From JACDDK01 sp041747155 (lineage in GTDB: Bacteria; Actinomycetota; Rubrobacteria; Rubrobacterales; Rubrobacteraceae), in contig JBGTFQ010000165.1 in NCBI GenBank assembly GCA_041747155.1, forward strand, positions 1-15,231: a stretch of DNA of 15,231 bases, in the 5' to 3' direction. Position 1 is the first letter of the stretch. Each line of letters starts with the position of its first letter. The notes under the pieces were generated by a model that was not told where the DNA came from, did not search any database, and saw nothing but the letters and a program-made list of their open reading frames with translations. Shown one piece after another: positions 1 through 7,776 of this stretch. The position numbers were made by a program, and so were the translations under genes.

Positions 1-1371
1 ACCTACGATCTCGTAAGCCCCGTGACCGGCGAGACATTCGCCCAGGCTCCCGCGTCCAGCGCGGAGGACGTGAATGCAGCTTTCGCCGCCGCCGAGAGAG
101 CATTCGAGACGTGGCGCGACACTACGCCTTCGGAGCGGCAAGTGGCGTTGCTCAAGCTCGCGGATGCCATAGAAGAACGTGCCGAGGAGATCGTGGCCGC
201 CGAATCCGAGAATACGGGCAAGCCTCTCGGCATGACTATGGAAGAAGAGATACCGGCGATGGTCGACCAGATCCGGTTTTTCGCTGGTGCAGCCCGCGTC
301 CTGGAGGGCAAGTCCGCCGGAGAATATCTCGAAGGCTACACCTCGTTCGTCCGCCGCGAGCCGGTCGGTGTGATCGGTCAGGTGACGCCCTGGAACTACC
401 CGATGATGATGGCTACCTGGAAATTCGCTCCGGCCATCGCCGCTGGCAACACCGTGGTCATAAAACCTTCGGACACCACACCAGTCACGACGGTGCTGCT
501 GGCCGAGATCGCTGCCGAGTTCCTGCCGGAAGGTGTTTTCAACGTAGTCTGCGGCGACCGCGAAACGGGCCGCGCTCTCGTAAAACACCCAACCCCCCAG
601 ATGGTCTCGATTACCGGCTCCATCCGGGCGGGTATGCAAGTCGCCGAAGCCGCCGCCTACGACCTCAAACGCACGCATCTCGAACTAGGTGGCAAAGCCC
701 CGGTCATAGTCTTCGACGACGCCGACCTCGAAGCCGCCGCCGAGGCAATCGCCATCGCCGGATACTTCAACGCTGGTCAGGACTGTACCGCCGCGACGCG
801 AGTGCTCGCGTCACCCGGCATCCACGACGATTTCGTCGCGCTGCTTACTGAGCAGGCGAAAGCCACGAAGACCGGAGCGCCGGATGATGAGGACGTGCTC
901 TTTGGACCGCTCAACAATGCTGACCAGTTGGATCACGTCTCCGGCATGATCGACCGCCTTCCGGATCACGCCATCGTAACAACCGGCGGCGAACGGGCCG
1001 GAAACGGCGGGGGCTTCTTCTACTCCCCTACCGTCGTCAGCGGCATGCGCCAGGACGACGAAGCTTCCCAAAACGAAGTCTTCGGACCCGTCATCACGGT
1101 GCAGAGCTTCTCAGATGAAGACGAAGCGGTACGTTGGGCCAACGGCGTGAAATACGGCCTTGCGTCGAGTGTGTTCACGAAGGATCACGGTCGGGCGATG
1201 CGGGTCAGTCGTCGGTTGGATTTCGGGTGCGTTTGGATCAACACTCACATCCCGCTCGTCGCTGAGATGCCACACGGTGGATTCAAGCACTCCGGTCACG
1301 GCAAAGACCTCTCAATGTATGGCCTCGAAGATTACACGCGCATAAAGCACGTCATGACAAATTTGGGTTAG
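1..1371 (+). CDS. Gamma-aminobutyraldehyde (betaine-aldehyde type) dehydrogenase, 5' end outside window
   Basis: NAD(P)+-dependent aldehyde dehydrogenase. The closest remembered relative is E. coli PatD, which oxidises 4-aminobutyraldehyde to GABA in putrescine breakdown. The frame is open to base 1 and already reads the typical N-terminal NPxTGE-like segment, so only a few residues are missing; the GTG at 22 is internal. Visible motifs are the cofactor-binding VTPWNYP segment (about bases 385-405), the general-base Glu in LELGGK (codon 682-684) and the nucleophile Cys in GQDCTA (codon 784-786). The C-terminal EMPHGG and GLEDYT segments follow the PatD pattern closely. The substrate is inferred: betaine-aldehyde dehydrogenases share these motifs. 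No putrescine transaminase or transporter is visible beside it. I see no terminator directly after the stop. Confidence 0.9.
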   Translation, partial: TYDLVSPVTGETFAQAPASSAEDVNAAFAAAERAFETWRDTTPSERQVALLKLADAIEERAEEIVAAESENTGKPLGMTMEEEIPAMVDQIRFFAGAARVLEGKSAGEYLEGYTSFVRREPVGVIGQVTPWNYPMMMATWKFAPAIAAGNTVVIKPSDTTPVTTVLLAEIAAEFLPEGVFNVVCGDRETGRALVKHPTPQMVSITGSIRAGMQVAEAAAYDLKRTHLELGGKAPVIVFDDADLEAAAEAIAIAGYFNAGQDCTAATRVLASPGIHDDFVALLTEQAKATKTGAPDDEDVLFGPLNNADQLDHVSGMIDRLPDHAIVTTGGERAGNGGGFFYSPTVVSGMRQDDEASQNEVFGPVITVQSFSDEDEAVRWANGVKYGLASSVFTKDHGRAMRVSRRLDFGCVWINTHIPLVAEMPHGGFKHSGHGKDLSMYGLEDYTRIKHVMTNLG

Positions 1372-1399
1372 ACTGCCCGACCTTCCACACCGCCGGTGC

Positions 1400-1423
1400 G
1401 TTGGCAGGCTCCTCTGCGGGTAG
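1400..1423 (+). promoter_or_regulatory. Possible SigB/SigF-type promoter
   Basis: GTTGGC (1400-1405) is followed after 12 bp by GGGTAG (1418-1423). This resembles the GTTTAA-N12-15-GGGTAT promoters of general-stress sigma factors. It lies about 35 bp before the ATG at 1458 and so would give a short leader containing the ribosome-binding site. The -35 half is degenerate, so this is weaker than the similar motif before the superoxide dismutase gene. Confidence 0.35.
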
Positions 1424-1457
1424 GTAGAGTTGTGTGCAAGCGAGGAGAGGATGGTTC

Positions 1458-1742
1458 ATGGCTACTAGCGGTGTGGAAGAGATGTCGTTGCAACTTTTGG
1501 AGGCGTACCACGACCTGGCGGAAGGCAGACTAAAAACCCCAATAGCGAAGCAAGCGGCGGTAGCACGAGCGGACATAGAGCACTCCTCCACCGAACCTGA
1601 GGTCGCAATGCGATACCTGCTCAACGGTGGATATCTGGAGCCCATCGAGCGGGAAGAAACCGAAAATCCCGACGAAGCGATGGACTCCTACGCCATCACC
1701 GTACCCGGCATGGACTGGGTCCGACAGAAGCGAGATCTGTAA
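1458..1742 (+). CDS. Small winged-helix-like hypothetical protein (94 aa)
   Basis: I do not recognise a named family. The sequence looks like a compact winged helix: helical N-terminal half, then MRYLLNGGYLEP (a helix running into a wing), an acidic loop, and AITVPGMDWVRQ, which recalls the 'y.iT..G..Wl' ending of many small wHTH proteins. A DNA-binding or adaptor role is therefore possible but inferred. I chose the ATG at 1458 because AGGAGAGG (1443-1450) lies 7 bp ahead; an in-frame GTG at 1434 lacks a site, and the ATG at 1451 is in another frame. The gene for a 71-aa protein starts 32 bp after its stop, so the two are probably co-transcribed. Confidence 0.7.
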   Translation: MATSGVEEMSLQLLEAYHDLAEGRLKTPIAKQAAVARADIEHSSTEPEVAMRYLLNGGYLEPIEREETENPDEAMDSYAITVPGMDWVRQKRDL

Positions 1743-1774
1743 CCCAGCCAACCGCATCTGAACGGAGGTTCAAA

Positions 1775-1990
1775 ATGGACGACAGGACACAGAGGATGCT
1801 GCTGCGGGTGATCTCGCTAGTGCTATCCCAAGCGCTCGCCCAGCCACTAGCCAGTTACATTGGCGAGAAAATCCCCGAACGCCGGGGCATCAAAGACGAT
1901 ATAGCCGAAGCCGTACTGAAAGGTGCCACGAGAACGGTAGCGTACTTCATCGCGTCGGTGATCGTCAGGAAGATCGCCGCCTCCCGGTAG
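1775..1990 (+). CDS. Hypothetical 71-aa hydrophobic or amphipathic protein
   Basis: Function unknown. GGAGGT at 1764-1769 sits 5 bp before the ATG, a strong ribosome-binding site that supports translation. The protein has two hydrophobic stretches, about residues 9-28 and 52-66, separated by a charged segment (EKIPERRGIKDD), and it ends in basic residues. It may be a small membrane or membrane-associated protein with two helices. No cysteines, metal motifs or signal-peptidase site are visible. It closely follows the winged-helix-like gene and likely shares its transcript. Its stop lies 23 bp from the convergent amidase stop. Confidence 0.7.
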   Translation: MDDRTQRMLLRVISLVLSQALAQPLASYIGEKIPERRGIKDDIAEAVLKGATRTVAYFIASVIVRKIAASR

Positions 1991-2013
1991 AGCCGCGAAG
2001 CCTGCGGAGGCTC

Positions 2014-3405
2014 TCAGAAACTTTCCGAAGTCTCTTTTTCATAGGCGTATCCGAAACGGTAGACGGTAGCCTCGTCAAAGAGTTTTCCGATGAGCTGAAG
2101 TCCTACTGGCAAACCTGCGGTTGTGGTGCCGCACGGAATGGAGAGGCTCGGGTGTCCGGTCAGGTCTGTGGGTCCGGTCAGACGGGTCAGGGCAGAGTAC
2201 ACGGCTTCTTCGTGGCCCTGAATCTCGGTCTCGCGTTGATCCAGGAATGTAGCCGCGATCGGGGTAGTTGGGGCGAGCAGGATGTCTACTTCCTCAAAGA
2301 CGTGCTCGAATTCCTTCGTTGCGCGAAGTTTTGTTTGTTGGGCGTTCGCGTAACGGTACGCTTGAAGGTCTTTGCCGCGCAGCAGACGTTCCAAACCGTG
2401 ATCGTCGAACTTTTCGGGTGCCGTTTCGAGGCGTTCTTCGTGGACGGCGTAGGCTTCGGCGGCTAATGTTAATCTTTGCGCGGAGAGAGTCTCGTGGAGG
2501 TTTGGAAGTTCGATCTCGCGAATTTCCGCTCCAAGCTGCCGGAAGACTTCGGCAGCATCTTGGATTTTAGATTCGATTTCGGGTTCGACGTGCTCGAAGT
2601 AGAAGTGCTTCGGAACACCGATTACGGCTCCTTGTACATCGAGTCGCAGGTCTCGGGTGAAGTCTTCGGATGGTCGGTCGGTGGAGTATGGATCTTTAGG
2701 ATCGTATCCAGCGACGACGTTTAGGAAGAGAGCGTTGTCTTCGACGGTGCGAGTTAGTGGGCCGACGTGATCCAGGCTCCAGGACAACGGAAATACGTCA
2801 TACTTGCTCACGCGCCCGAAAGTGGGCTTCATACCCACGACACCGCAAAGCGCGGCGGGTATACGAATCGAGCCGCCGGTGTCGGAGCCGAGTGCGCCGT
2901 AGCAAAGCTCCGTTGCGACGGCGGCCCCGGAGCCGCCACTGGAGCCGCCGGTGATCCGTGCGGGATCGTAAGGGTTTGTTGTCGGGCCGAAATGCGACCG
3001 ATCTCCCGTTGGCCCGTAAGCGAACTCGTGGGTGTTGGTCTTGCCTATGACGATGGCTCCGGCATCTTGTAGCTTCTCTACTACTGTCGCGTTGTTGTCT
3101 GGAATGTTCTCGGCGAATAGCGCGGAGCCCATCGTAGTTCGGATGTCTTTTGTGGAGATCAAATCCTTCAGAGCGACTGGCACACCGTGCAACGGCCCGA
3201 GATTGTCACCCGCCGCGAACGCCGCGTCGGCTCTAGCCGAATCCGCCAGCGCTTTCTCCCCCGTCACGGTGATGAAAGCGTTTGTCGTATCGGCTTCGAT
3301 ACGCACCAGGAGATCCTGCGCGATCTCCGTGGCTGAGACTGTTCGCTCGCGCAGAGCTTTCGATAAGGCGGAGATTGTGGCGGGCAAATCGCTCATAGCG
3401 CACAT
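2014..3405 (-). CDS. Amidase-signature enzyme (GatA-like, stand-alone amidase)
   Basis: A 463-aa member of the amidase signature family, which hydrolyses amide bonds through a Ser-cisSer-Lys triad. By GatA alignment from memory the triad is Lys80 (in VALKD), Ser155 (in TGGSSGGSG) and Ser179 (in GSDTGGSI). The length is close to that of GatA, the Glu-tRNA(Gln) amidotransferase A subunit, but no gatB or gatC is adjacent, so a stand-alone amidase is equally possible and the substrate cannot be told. There is no signal peptide, so it is likely cytoplasmic. The start is uncertain: the ATG at 3405 gives MCAMSD, while the ATG at 3396 sits 7 bp after a TAAGAT -10-like box and may be a leaderless start. 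A MFS transporter diverges from it and could carry its substrate or product, which is inference from position only. Confidence 0.88.
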   Translation of the reverse strand: MCAMSDLPATISALSKALRERTVSATEIAQDLLVRIEADTTNAFITVTGEKALADSARADAAFAAGDNLGPLHGVPVALKDLISTKDIRTTMGSALFAENIPDNNATVVEKLQDAGAIVIGKTNTHEFAYGPTGDRSHFGPTTNPYDPARITGGSSGGSGAAVATELCYGALGSDTGGSIRIPAALCGVVGMKPTFGRVSKYDVFPLSWSLDHVGPLTRTVEDNALFLNVVAGYDPKDPYSTDRPSEDFTRDLRLDVQGAVIGVPKHFYFEHVEPEIESKIQDAAEVFRQLGAEIREIELPNLHETLSAQRLTLAAEAYAVHEERLETAPEKFDDHGLERLLRGKDLQAYRYANAQQTKLRATKEFEHVFEEVDILLAPTTPIAATFLDQRETEIQGHEEAVYSALTRLTGPTDLTGHPSLSIPCGTTTAGLPVGLQLIGKLFDEATVYRFGYAYEKETSESF

Positions 3406-3450
3406 CTTACAGATTGTGCGGAGTTCTGGTAGCTCGGTGGCTGGTATCTT
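3404..3450. promoter_or_regulatory. Compact divergent promoter region, likely leaderless on both sides
   Basis: The gap between the amidase and MFS genes is only 51 bp. On the + strand TATCTT (3445-3450) ends 6 bp before the GTG at 3457. On the - strand TAAGAT (3409-3404) ends 7 bp before the ATG at 3396. Both spacings put the expected transcription start at the first codon, and neither gene has a Shine-Dalgarno sequence. The -35 elements are poor on both sides. Confidence 0.4.
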
Positions 3451-3456
3451 CTGCTG

Positions 3457-4698
3457 GTGAGAGGCGGTATCCAGAATCTATTCGGTGCATTTCGGGGGTT
3501 TGAGCGGCGGGTCTGGTTGATGCTCGGGGCGATGCTCGTGTTCAGGTTTGGGCAAGGTCTCTACTATCCATTCAGCGTGATCTACTTCCACAACGTCCTC
3601 GGTATCTCGCTCTCGTTGGTTGGCGTAGGACTGGCAACACTGGCCGCTTCAAGCGTCGTCGCGGGACTGGTGAGCGGGCCTCTGACGGATCGCTACGGAC
3701 GCAAGCCAGTGATGCTCGTCTCGCTCTCGGGCGCGGCCCTGACCTTTCTTGGCTTCGCAACCGTAGAGAGTTTCTTTGGGTATTTGGCGGTCTCGGTTGC
3801 GGCGGGATTATTTGGCTCCTCGTCGTTTGATGCGGCTCGCAATGCGATGGTCGCCGACGTTACGGAGCCGGGGGTACGCGGGCGAGCGTACGGTCTCGTG
3901 CGGGTTGGGGGGAACGTAGGCTGGGCACTTGGACCGATGACAGCCGGTCTGGCTTCGGCGGCGGCTGGTGGGGAAGCCTGGATCTACCCGGCCCTCTTCA
4001 CCGGAACCGCCGCCCTGACCATCACAGTGATGCTCTCTCTAGCGTTCCTGGCACGAGAGTCGCTACCAGCCATAACGGAAGACACTGGTTTCCGAGAGAC
4101 TGGCGCGGTTCGGGCGGCTCTGTCGGATAGAGCTTTCCTGCTGTTGCTTTGCGCCGGGGTTCTTATGTACTTCGTCTTCACGCAGAACTGGCAGGCACTC
4201 CCGATCTACGCTAAAAATTTCGTCGATGTTCCGGATGGTCGGATAGGCTTCCTACTCGGCGCCAACGGACTCGTCGTTATAGCGCTACAGCTTCCAATCT
4301 CCGCACTCATAGACCGTATCTCGAAGATATCCGCGCTTCTGCTGTGCGCCGGACTCTTCGCCGCCTCATCCGCCACGCTCCTGCTGACGGATTCGTTTAT
4401 CGGGCTTCTCGTAGCCTTCGCCGGGTTCTTCACGCTGGCGGAGATGATCCTGGAGGTAGCGGGACCAGCACTCGCCGCCGAGCTTGCGCCGGTGAAGTTG
4501 CGCGGAACCTATCTCTCCTTATTCGGAACTTGCTTTGGATTCTCCTATGGCATCAGCCCGCTCGTCGCTGGTCCGCTGTTGCAGGCTGAGCTTCCAGAAA
4601 TTATTTGGACGATACAACTAATCGTTTCCGGATGCGCGGCTGTTGGGCTTTTAGCGTTGGCCGGTATGAGACGACGTAACAAGTTTCGGGAAGTCTAA
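3457..4698 (+). CDS. Major facilitator superfamily transporter, drug/metabolite efflux type
   Basis: A 413-aa inner-membrane secondary transporter. Alternating hydrophobic segments are consistent with 12 transmembrane helices in two halves. MFS motif A is clear in the loop after helix 2: GPLTDRYGRKPV at about residues 74-85, with a degenerate copy (ALIDRISK) in the second half. The RGRAYGL...GWALGP segment around helices 4-5 matches DHA1-type exporters such as MdtH and its relatives. The substrate is unknown. The start is the GTG at 3457; no ribosome-binding site is visible, and a TATCTT box 6 bp ahead suggests a leaderless message. It converges on the LOV phosphatase gene with only 3 bp between the stop codons, leaving no room for a separate terminator. 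Confidence 0.88.
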   Translation: MRGGIQNLFGAFRGFERRVWLMLGAMLVFRFGQGLYYPFSVIYFHNVLGISLSLVGVGLATLAASSVVAGLVSGPLTDRYGRKPVMLVSLSGAALTFLGFATVESFFGYLAVSVAAGLFGSSSFDAARNAMVADVTEPGVRGRAYGLVRVGGNVGWALGPMTAGLASAAAGGEAWIYPALFTGTAALTITVMLSLAFLARESLPAITEDTGFRETGAVRAALSDRAFLLLLCAGVLMYFVFTQNWQALPIYAKNFVDVPDGRIGFLLGANGLVVIALQLPISALIDRISKISALLLCAGLFAASSATLLLTDSFIGLLVAFAGFFTLAEMILEVAGPALAAELAPVKLRGTYLSLFGTCFGFSYGISPLVAGPLLQAELPEIIWTIQLIVSGCAAVGLLALAGMRRRNKFREV

Positions 4699-4701
4699 AT
4701 A

Positions 4702-6852
4702 CTACTCCGCCGCCCGCAGGACCATTATTGCCAAGTCGTCACGAGGCGCGGCTTGTTGAAAAGCTCGGACTTCCTTTTTGATGTTCGCTGCGATCGTTGC
4801 GGCGTCTTCATTTTGGCGGGAGCGCAAGAGGGTTCTGAGTCGATCCTCGCCGAAGAATTCGCCACTGGGTGAGCGGGCTTCGGTTACGCCATCGGTGTAG
4901 AGGAGGATCGAATCGCCGGGGAGTAGGCGGAGTGAGATCTGTCCGAGGTTTGGATCCTCGAAAACGCCGAGAGCTTTGCCAGGGCAGAGGACTTCTTCGA
5001 GGCTGCCGTCGGCTCGCAGGATAAGTGGGGCCGGATGTCCAGCGCACGAGATGTCCACGCTGATGCCTGATTTATCGTCGTGGGGTTCGAGGCGCAGGCA
5101 GGCGGCGGTGCAGAAGCGGTCTTCGTGCAGTTGTTGGATCATGGCTGTGTTGAGAGTTTCGAGGAGATGTTGGGGCCGGTCGTCCGCAAGGGTGACAGCT
5201 CGGATGGTGTAACGGACGAGAGCCATTACGGCGGCGGCCTCGGCACCCTTCCCCCGCACGTCTCCGATAGTGCAGATCCAACCATCCCGAACGGTGTCTA
5301 TGACATCGTAGAAGTCTCCTCCGACCTCGTTGGCCTCGCCCGCAGGCTGATATTCCGTCCCCACTTCGACACCGGGTATCTCCGGCAGAAGTGGTGGCAA
5401 CAAGCTGCGTTGGAGAGTGCGCGAGATCTCGTCCCGGTCACGGTAGAGTCGGGCGTTGTCCACGGCGATGGCGCAACGGTACGCGAGGTTCTCGGCTAGT
5501 TCGAGGTCTTCTTCATCGTAACGTCGCTCGGGCTCTGAAGAAGCGAATGTTAGAGCGCCGACGGTTCTGCCCCGCGCCAAGAGCGGCACGCTCATCATGG
5601 ACCGCATCTCTAGGTTGCGTAGAGCCCGCAAGTGCTCGTCGCTCGTCGCGCTTCTTACCAGTAGGGAGTCTTCGACCTCTGGTATGAGCATGGAGCGTCC
5701 TGTGGAGAGGACGGTTGCCACAGTACCGGGGGAGCCCTCCGTTAGCCTGCGATGCCGCTGAAACTCGCGCATTAGTCTGCCTTTGTCCGCCTTGGAGTGA
5801 GCGGCGGCGAGTTGTTGCGGCACTCCGCGCTCGTCCACAATATCCACCGAGCACCAATCCGCCAGATCCGGGACAACGAGGTGCGTAATTCTCTCCAGCG
5901 TGGCCTCATAGTCTAGGGAGGCCGCGAGTATCGGACCCGCTGACGCAAGCAACGCCAGCCTGCGCCGCGCCGAATCGGCCTCAGCCCTCGCCCGCTGCTC
6001 GCGCCCGAGAAGGAGATCCCGCTCCGCCTCGGCCTTTTTTCGCTCGCTGATGTCTTTTAGGACAGCGATGAAGTGCCGAGGCTCCCCGGAGGCTTCCCTC
6101 ACGAGCGAGACGGTCAGTGAGGTCCAGGCATCCTCGCCATCCTTGCGAATGTACCGTTTCTCTGTAAAAAACGTCTCCGATTCGCCTCGCAGCATCCGGC
6201 GCATACCTTCGAGATCCGCTTCAAGGTCTTCGGGAGCCGTTATTCTCTGGAAGTCCGTCTCCAGCAACTCTTCTTCGGTGTAGCCGAGCATCTCCTGGAG
6301 TTTCTCGTTCACCCACAGCCAGCGACCGTCCGTACCCACGTGCGCGACACCCACTGCGGCTTGATCGAAGGTCGAGCGGAACCGCTCTTCGCTCTCACGC
6401 AGTTTCTCTTCGGCAACCACGCGCTCCGTAATATCGTTCTGGATGCCGACGTAGTTGATTAAACATCCTTCATCGTCGTGAACGGGCGAGATGTACAACT
6501 CGTTCCAGAAGCATGTCCCGTCTTTGCGATAATTCTTCAGCACCGCTCGATGCGGGCGTTCTTCGGCGATAGCTCGGCGCAGAGGTTCCAACTCCACCTG
6601 GTCCTGATCCTCGCCTTGTAAGAAGCGACAGTTTAGCCCGATCACCTCATCCATCGAAGATCCGGTCATCTGAAGGAAAGCCGGGTTGGCGAAGACTATC
6701 GGCGAGTCCGGGAGGCTCGGGTCCGTGGCAACGACACCGTTCGGGCTAGCTGCGGCAGCCCGCTCCAGAACCCAGCCAGATACGCTTGGTTCGGACCGCA
6801 TCGTGCTCAACGCGCCGGACTGTTTTGAAGGTGAAGTACTCAAGGACTGCAT
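4702..6852 (-). CDS. LOV-PAS-GAF-PP2C (SpoIIE/RsbU-type) phosphatase, putative blue-light sensor
   Basis: A soluble 716-aa signalling protein, numbered from the ATG at 6852. Residues 27-145 form a PAS domain with the full LOV photoreceptor signature: GLNCRFLQ with the adduct-forming Cys75, Asn107 in NYRKDG, Asn117 in FWN and Gln138 in GIQND, the usual FMN contacts. A second PAS domain (about 155-270), a charged helical linker (270-305) and a GAF domain (about 310-467) follow. The C-terminal PP2C/SpoIIE domain (475-715) has its metal-binding aspartates in GGDFYD (Asp513), GDVRGKG (Asp531), YTDGVTEA (Asp654) and RDDLA (Asp705/706). Such enzymes dephosphorylate STAS anti-anti-sigma factors to free SigB/SigF-type sigma factors. 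The target here is inferred because no partner gene is in view. An in-frame GTG at 6912 would add 20 residues, but it lies upstream of the best -10 box. Cys114 replaces the usual proline in DGTPFWN. Confidence 0.9.
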   Translation of the reverse strand: MQSLSTSPSKQSGALSTMRSEPSVSGWVLERAAAASPNGVVATDPSLPDSPIVFANPAFLQMTGSSMDEVIGLNCRFLQGEDQDQVELEPLRRAIAEERPHRAVLKNYRKDGTCFWNELYISPVHDDEGCLINYVGIQNDITERVVAEEKLRESEERFRSTFDQAAVGVAHVGTDGRWLWVNEKLQEMLGYTEEELLETDFQRITAPEDLEADLEGMRRMLRGESETFFTEKRYIRKDGEDAWTSLTVSLVREASGEPRHFIAVLKDISERKKAEAERDLLLGREQRARAEADSARRRLALLASAGPILAASLDYEATLERITHLVVPDLADWCSVDIVDERGVPQQLAAAHSKADKGRLMREFQRHRRLTEGSPGTVATVLSTGRSMLIPEVEDSLLVRSATSDEHLRALRNLEMRSMMSVPLLARGRTVGALTFASSEPERRYDEEDLELAENLAYRCAIAVDNARLYRDRDEISRTLQRSLLPPLLPEIPGVEVGTEYQPAGEANEVGGDFYDVIDTVRDGWICTIGDVRGKGAEAAAVMALVRYTIRAVTLADDRPQHLLETLNTAMIQQLHEDRFCTAACLRLEPHDDKSGISVDISCAGHPAPLILRADGSLEEVLCPGKALGVFEDPNLGQISLRLLPGDSILLYTDGVTEARSPSGEFFGEDRLRTLLRSRQNEDAATIAANIKKEVRAFQQAAPRDDLAIMVLRAAE

Positions 6853-6894
6853 TCTACAATCAACTTCTACCCAAAACCGTACACAATCCGGCTC

Positions 6895-6900
6895 TTTATA
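6895..6900 (-). promoter_or_regulatory. Probable -10 box of the LOV phosphatase gene
   Basis: TATAAA on the - strand (6900-6895) matches the TATAAT consensus at five of six positions and lies about 43 bp before the ATG at 6852. No good -35 box is visible 16-18 bp upstream. If used, it rules out the upstream GTG at 6912 as the start codon. No convincing Shine-Dalgarno sequence precedes the ATG. Confidence 0.4.
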
Positions 6901-6912
6901 GCCCTTTTTCAC

Positions 6913-6938
6913 GTTAAAAGTCCGAGCTTTCGGGGTAT
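6913..6938 (+). promoter_or_regulatory. SigB/SigF-type (general stress) promoter of the superoxide dismutase gene
   Basis: GTTAAA (6913-6918), a 14-bp spacer and GGGTAT (6933-6938) match the SigB consensus GTTTAA-N12-15-GGGTAT almost exactly, and also fit actinobacterial SigB/SigF promoters. The expected start near 6946 gives a leader of about 35 nt. AGGAG (6967-6971) in that leader precedes the ATG at 6981. A housekeeping-type reading (TATGCT at 6936-6941) overlaps but has no matching TTGACA. Confidence 0.6.
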
Positions 6939-6980
6939 GCTAAAGTTTGCAGCAAATGTGCGAGCTAGGAGAGGAAGAAC

Positions 6981-7610
<630 letters not shown>

Positions 7611-7635
7611 CCAAGAATAATCTCGATAACACCAG

Positions 7636-7674
7636 CCGCCTCCGGTCTCCAAGCCGGGGGCGGTTTTTGTGTTT
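7636..7674 (+). terminator. Intrinsic terminator after the superoxide dismutase gene
   Basis: CCGCCTCCGG (7636-7645) pairs with CCGGGGGCGG (7654-7663) as a 10-bp stem with one T-G wobble and an 8-nt loop. TTTTTGTGTTT follows directly. It is the clearest rho-independent terminator in the window and separates the dismutase from the flavoprotein gene. Confidence 0.88.
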
Positions 7675-7733
7675 GTGGCGGCGTTTTGATCCCACCAGTA
7701 GCCTCCACTACATCACTGATGCTCGTCCGCCGG

Positions 7734-7739
7734 TAGAAT
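7734..7739 (+). promoter_or_regulatory. Possible -10 box of the flavoprotein disulfide reductase gene
   Basis: TAGAAT matches TATAAT at five of six positions and lies 37 bp before the ATG at 7777, after the preceding terminator. No recognisable -35 box is present at the right distance, so the call is tentative. Confidence 0.35.
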
Positions 7740-7776
7740 CCAGCTCGTTGGGGCAGCGAATAGAAGGATTAGAGAG

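Noticed and set aside
1989..2014. 6-bp inverted repeat (AGAGCC/GGCTCT) between the 71-aa gene and the amidase stop
   Set aside because: Short stem, 14-nt loop and no adjacent T-run on either strand; too weak to call a terminator.
3032..3460. 142-codon open frame on the + strand opposite the start of the amidase gene
   Set aside because: It lies antisense to a clearly conserved enzyme, has no ribosome-binding site and no recognisable protein pattern.
6863..6880. GGGTAG on the - strand upstream of the LOV phosphatase as a SigB-type promoter (autoregulation)
   Set aside because: No GTT-containing -35 box is found 12-16 bp upstream, so the match is to one half only.
6850..6912. Start of the LOV phosphatase at the GTG at 6912
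   Set aside because: It lies upstream of the TATAAA -10 box, touches the start of the divergent dismutase promoter and has no Shine-Dalgarno sequence; the added 20 residues do not resemble family sequence. The ATG at 6852 is preferred.
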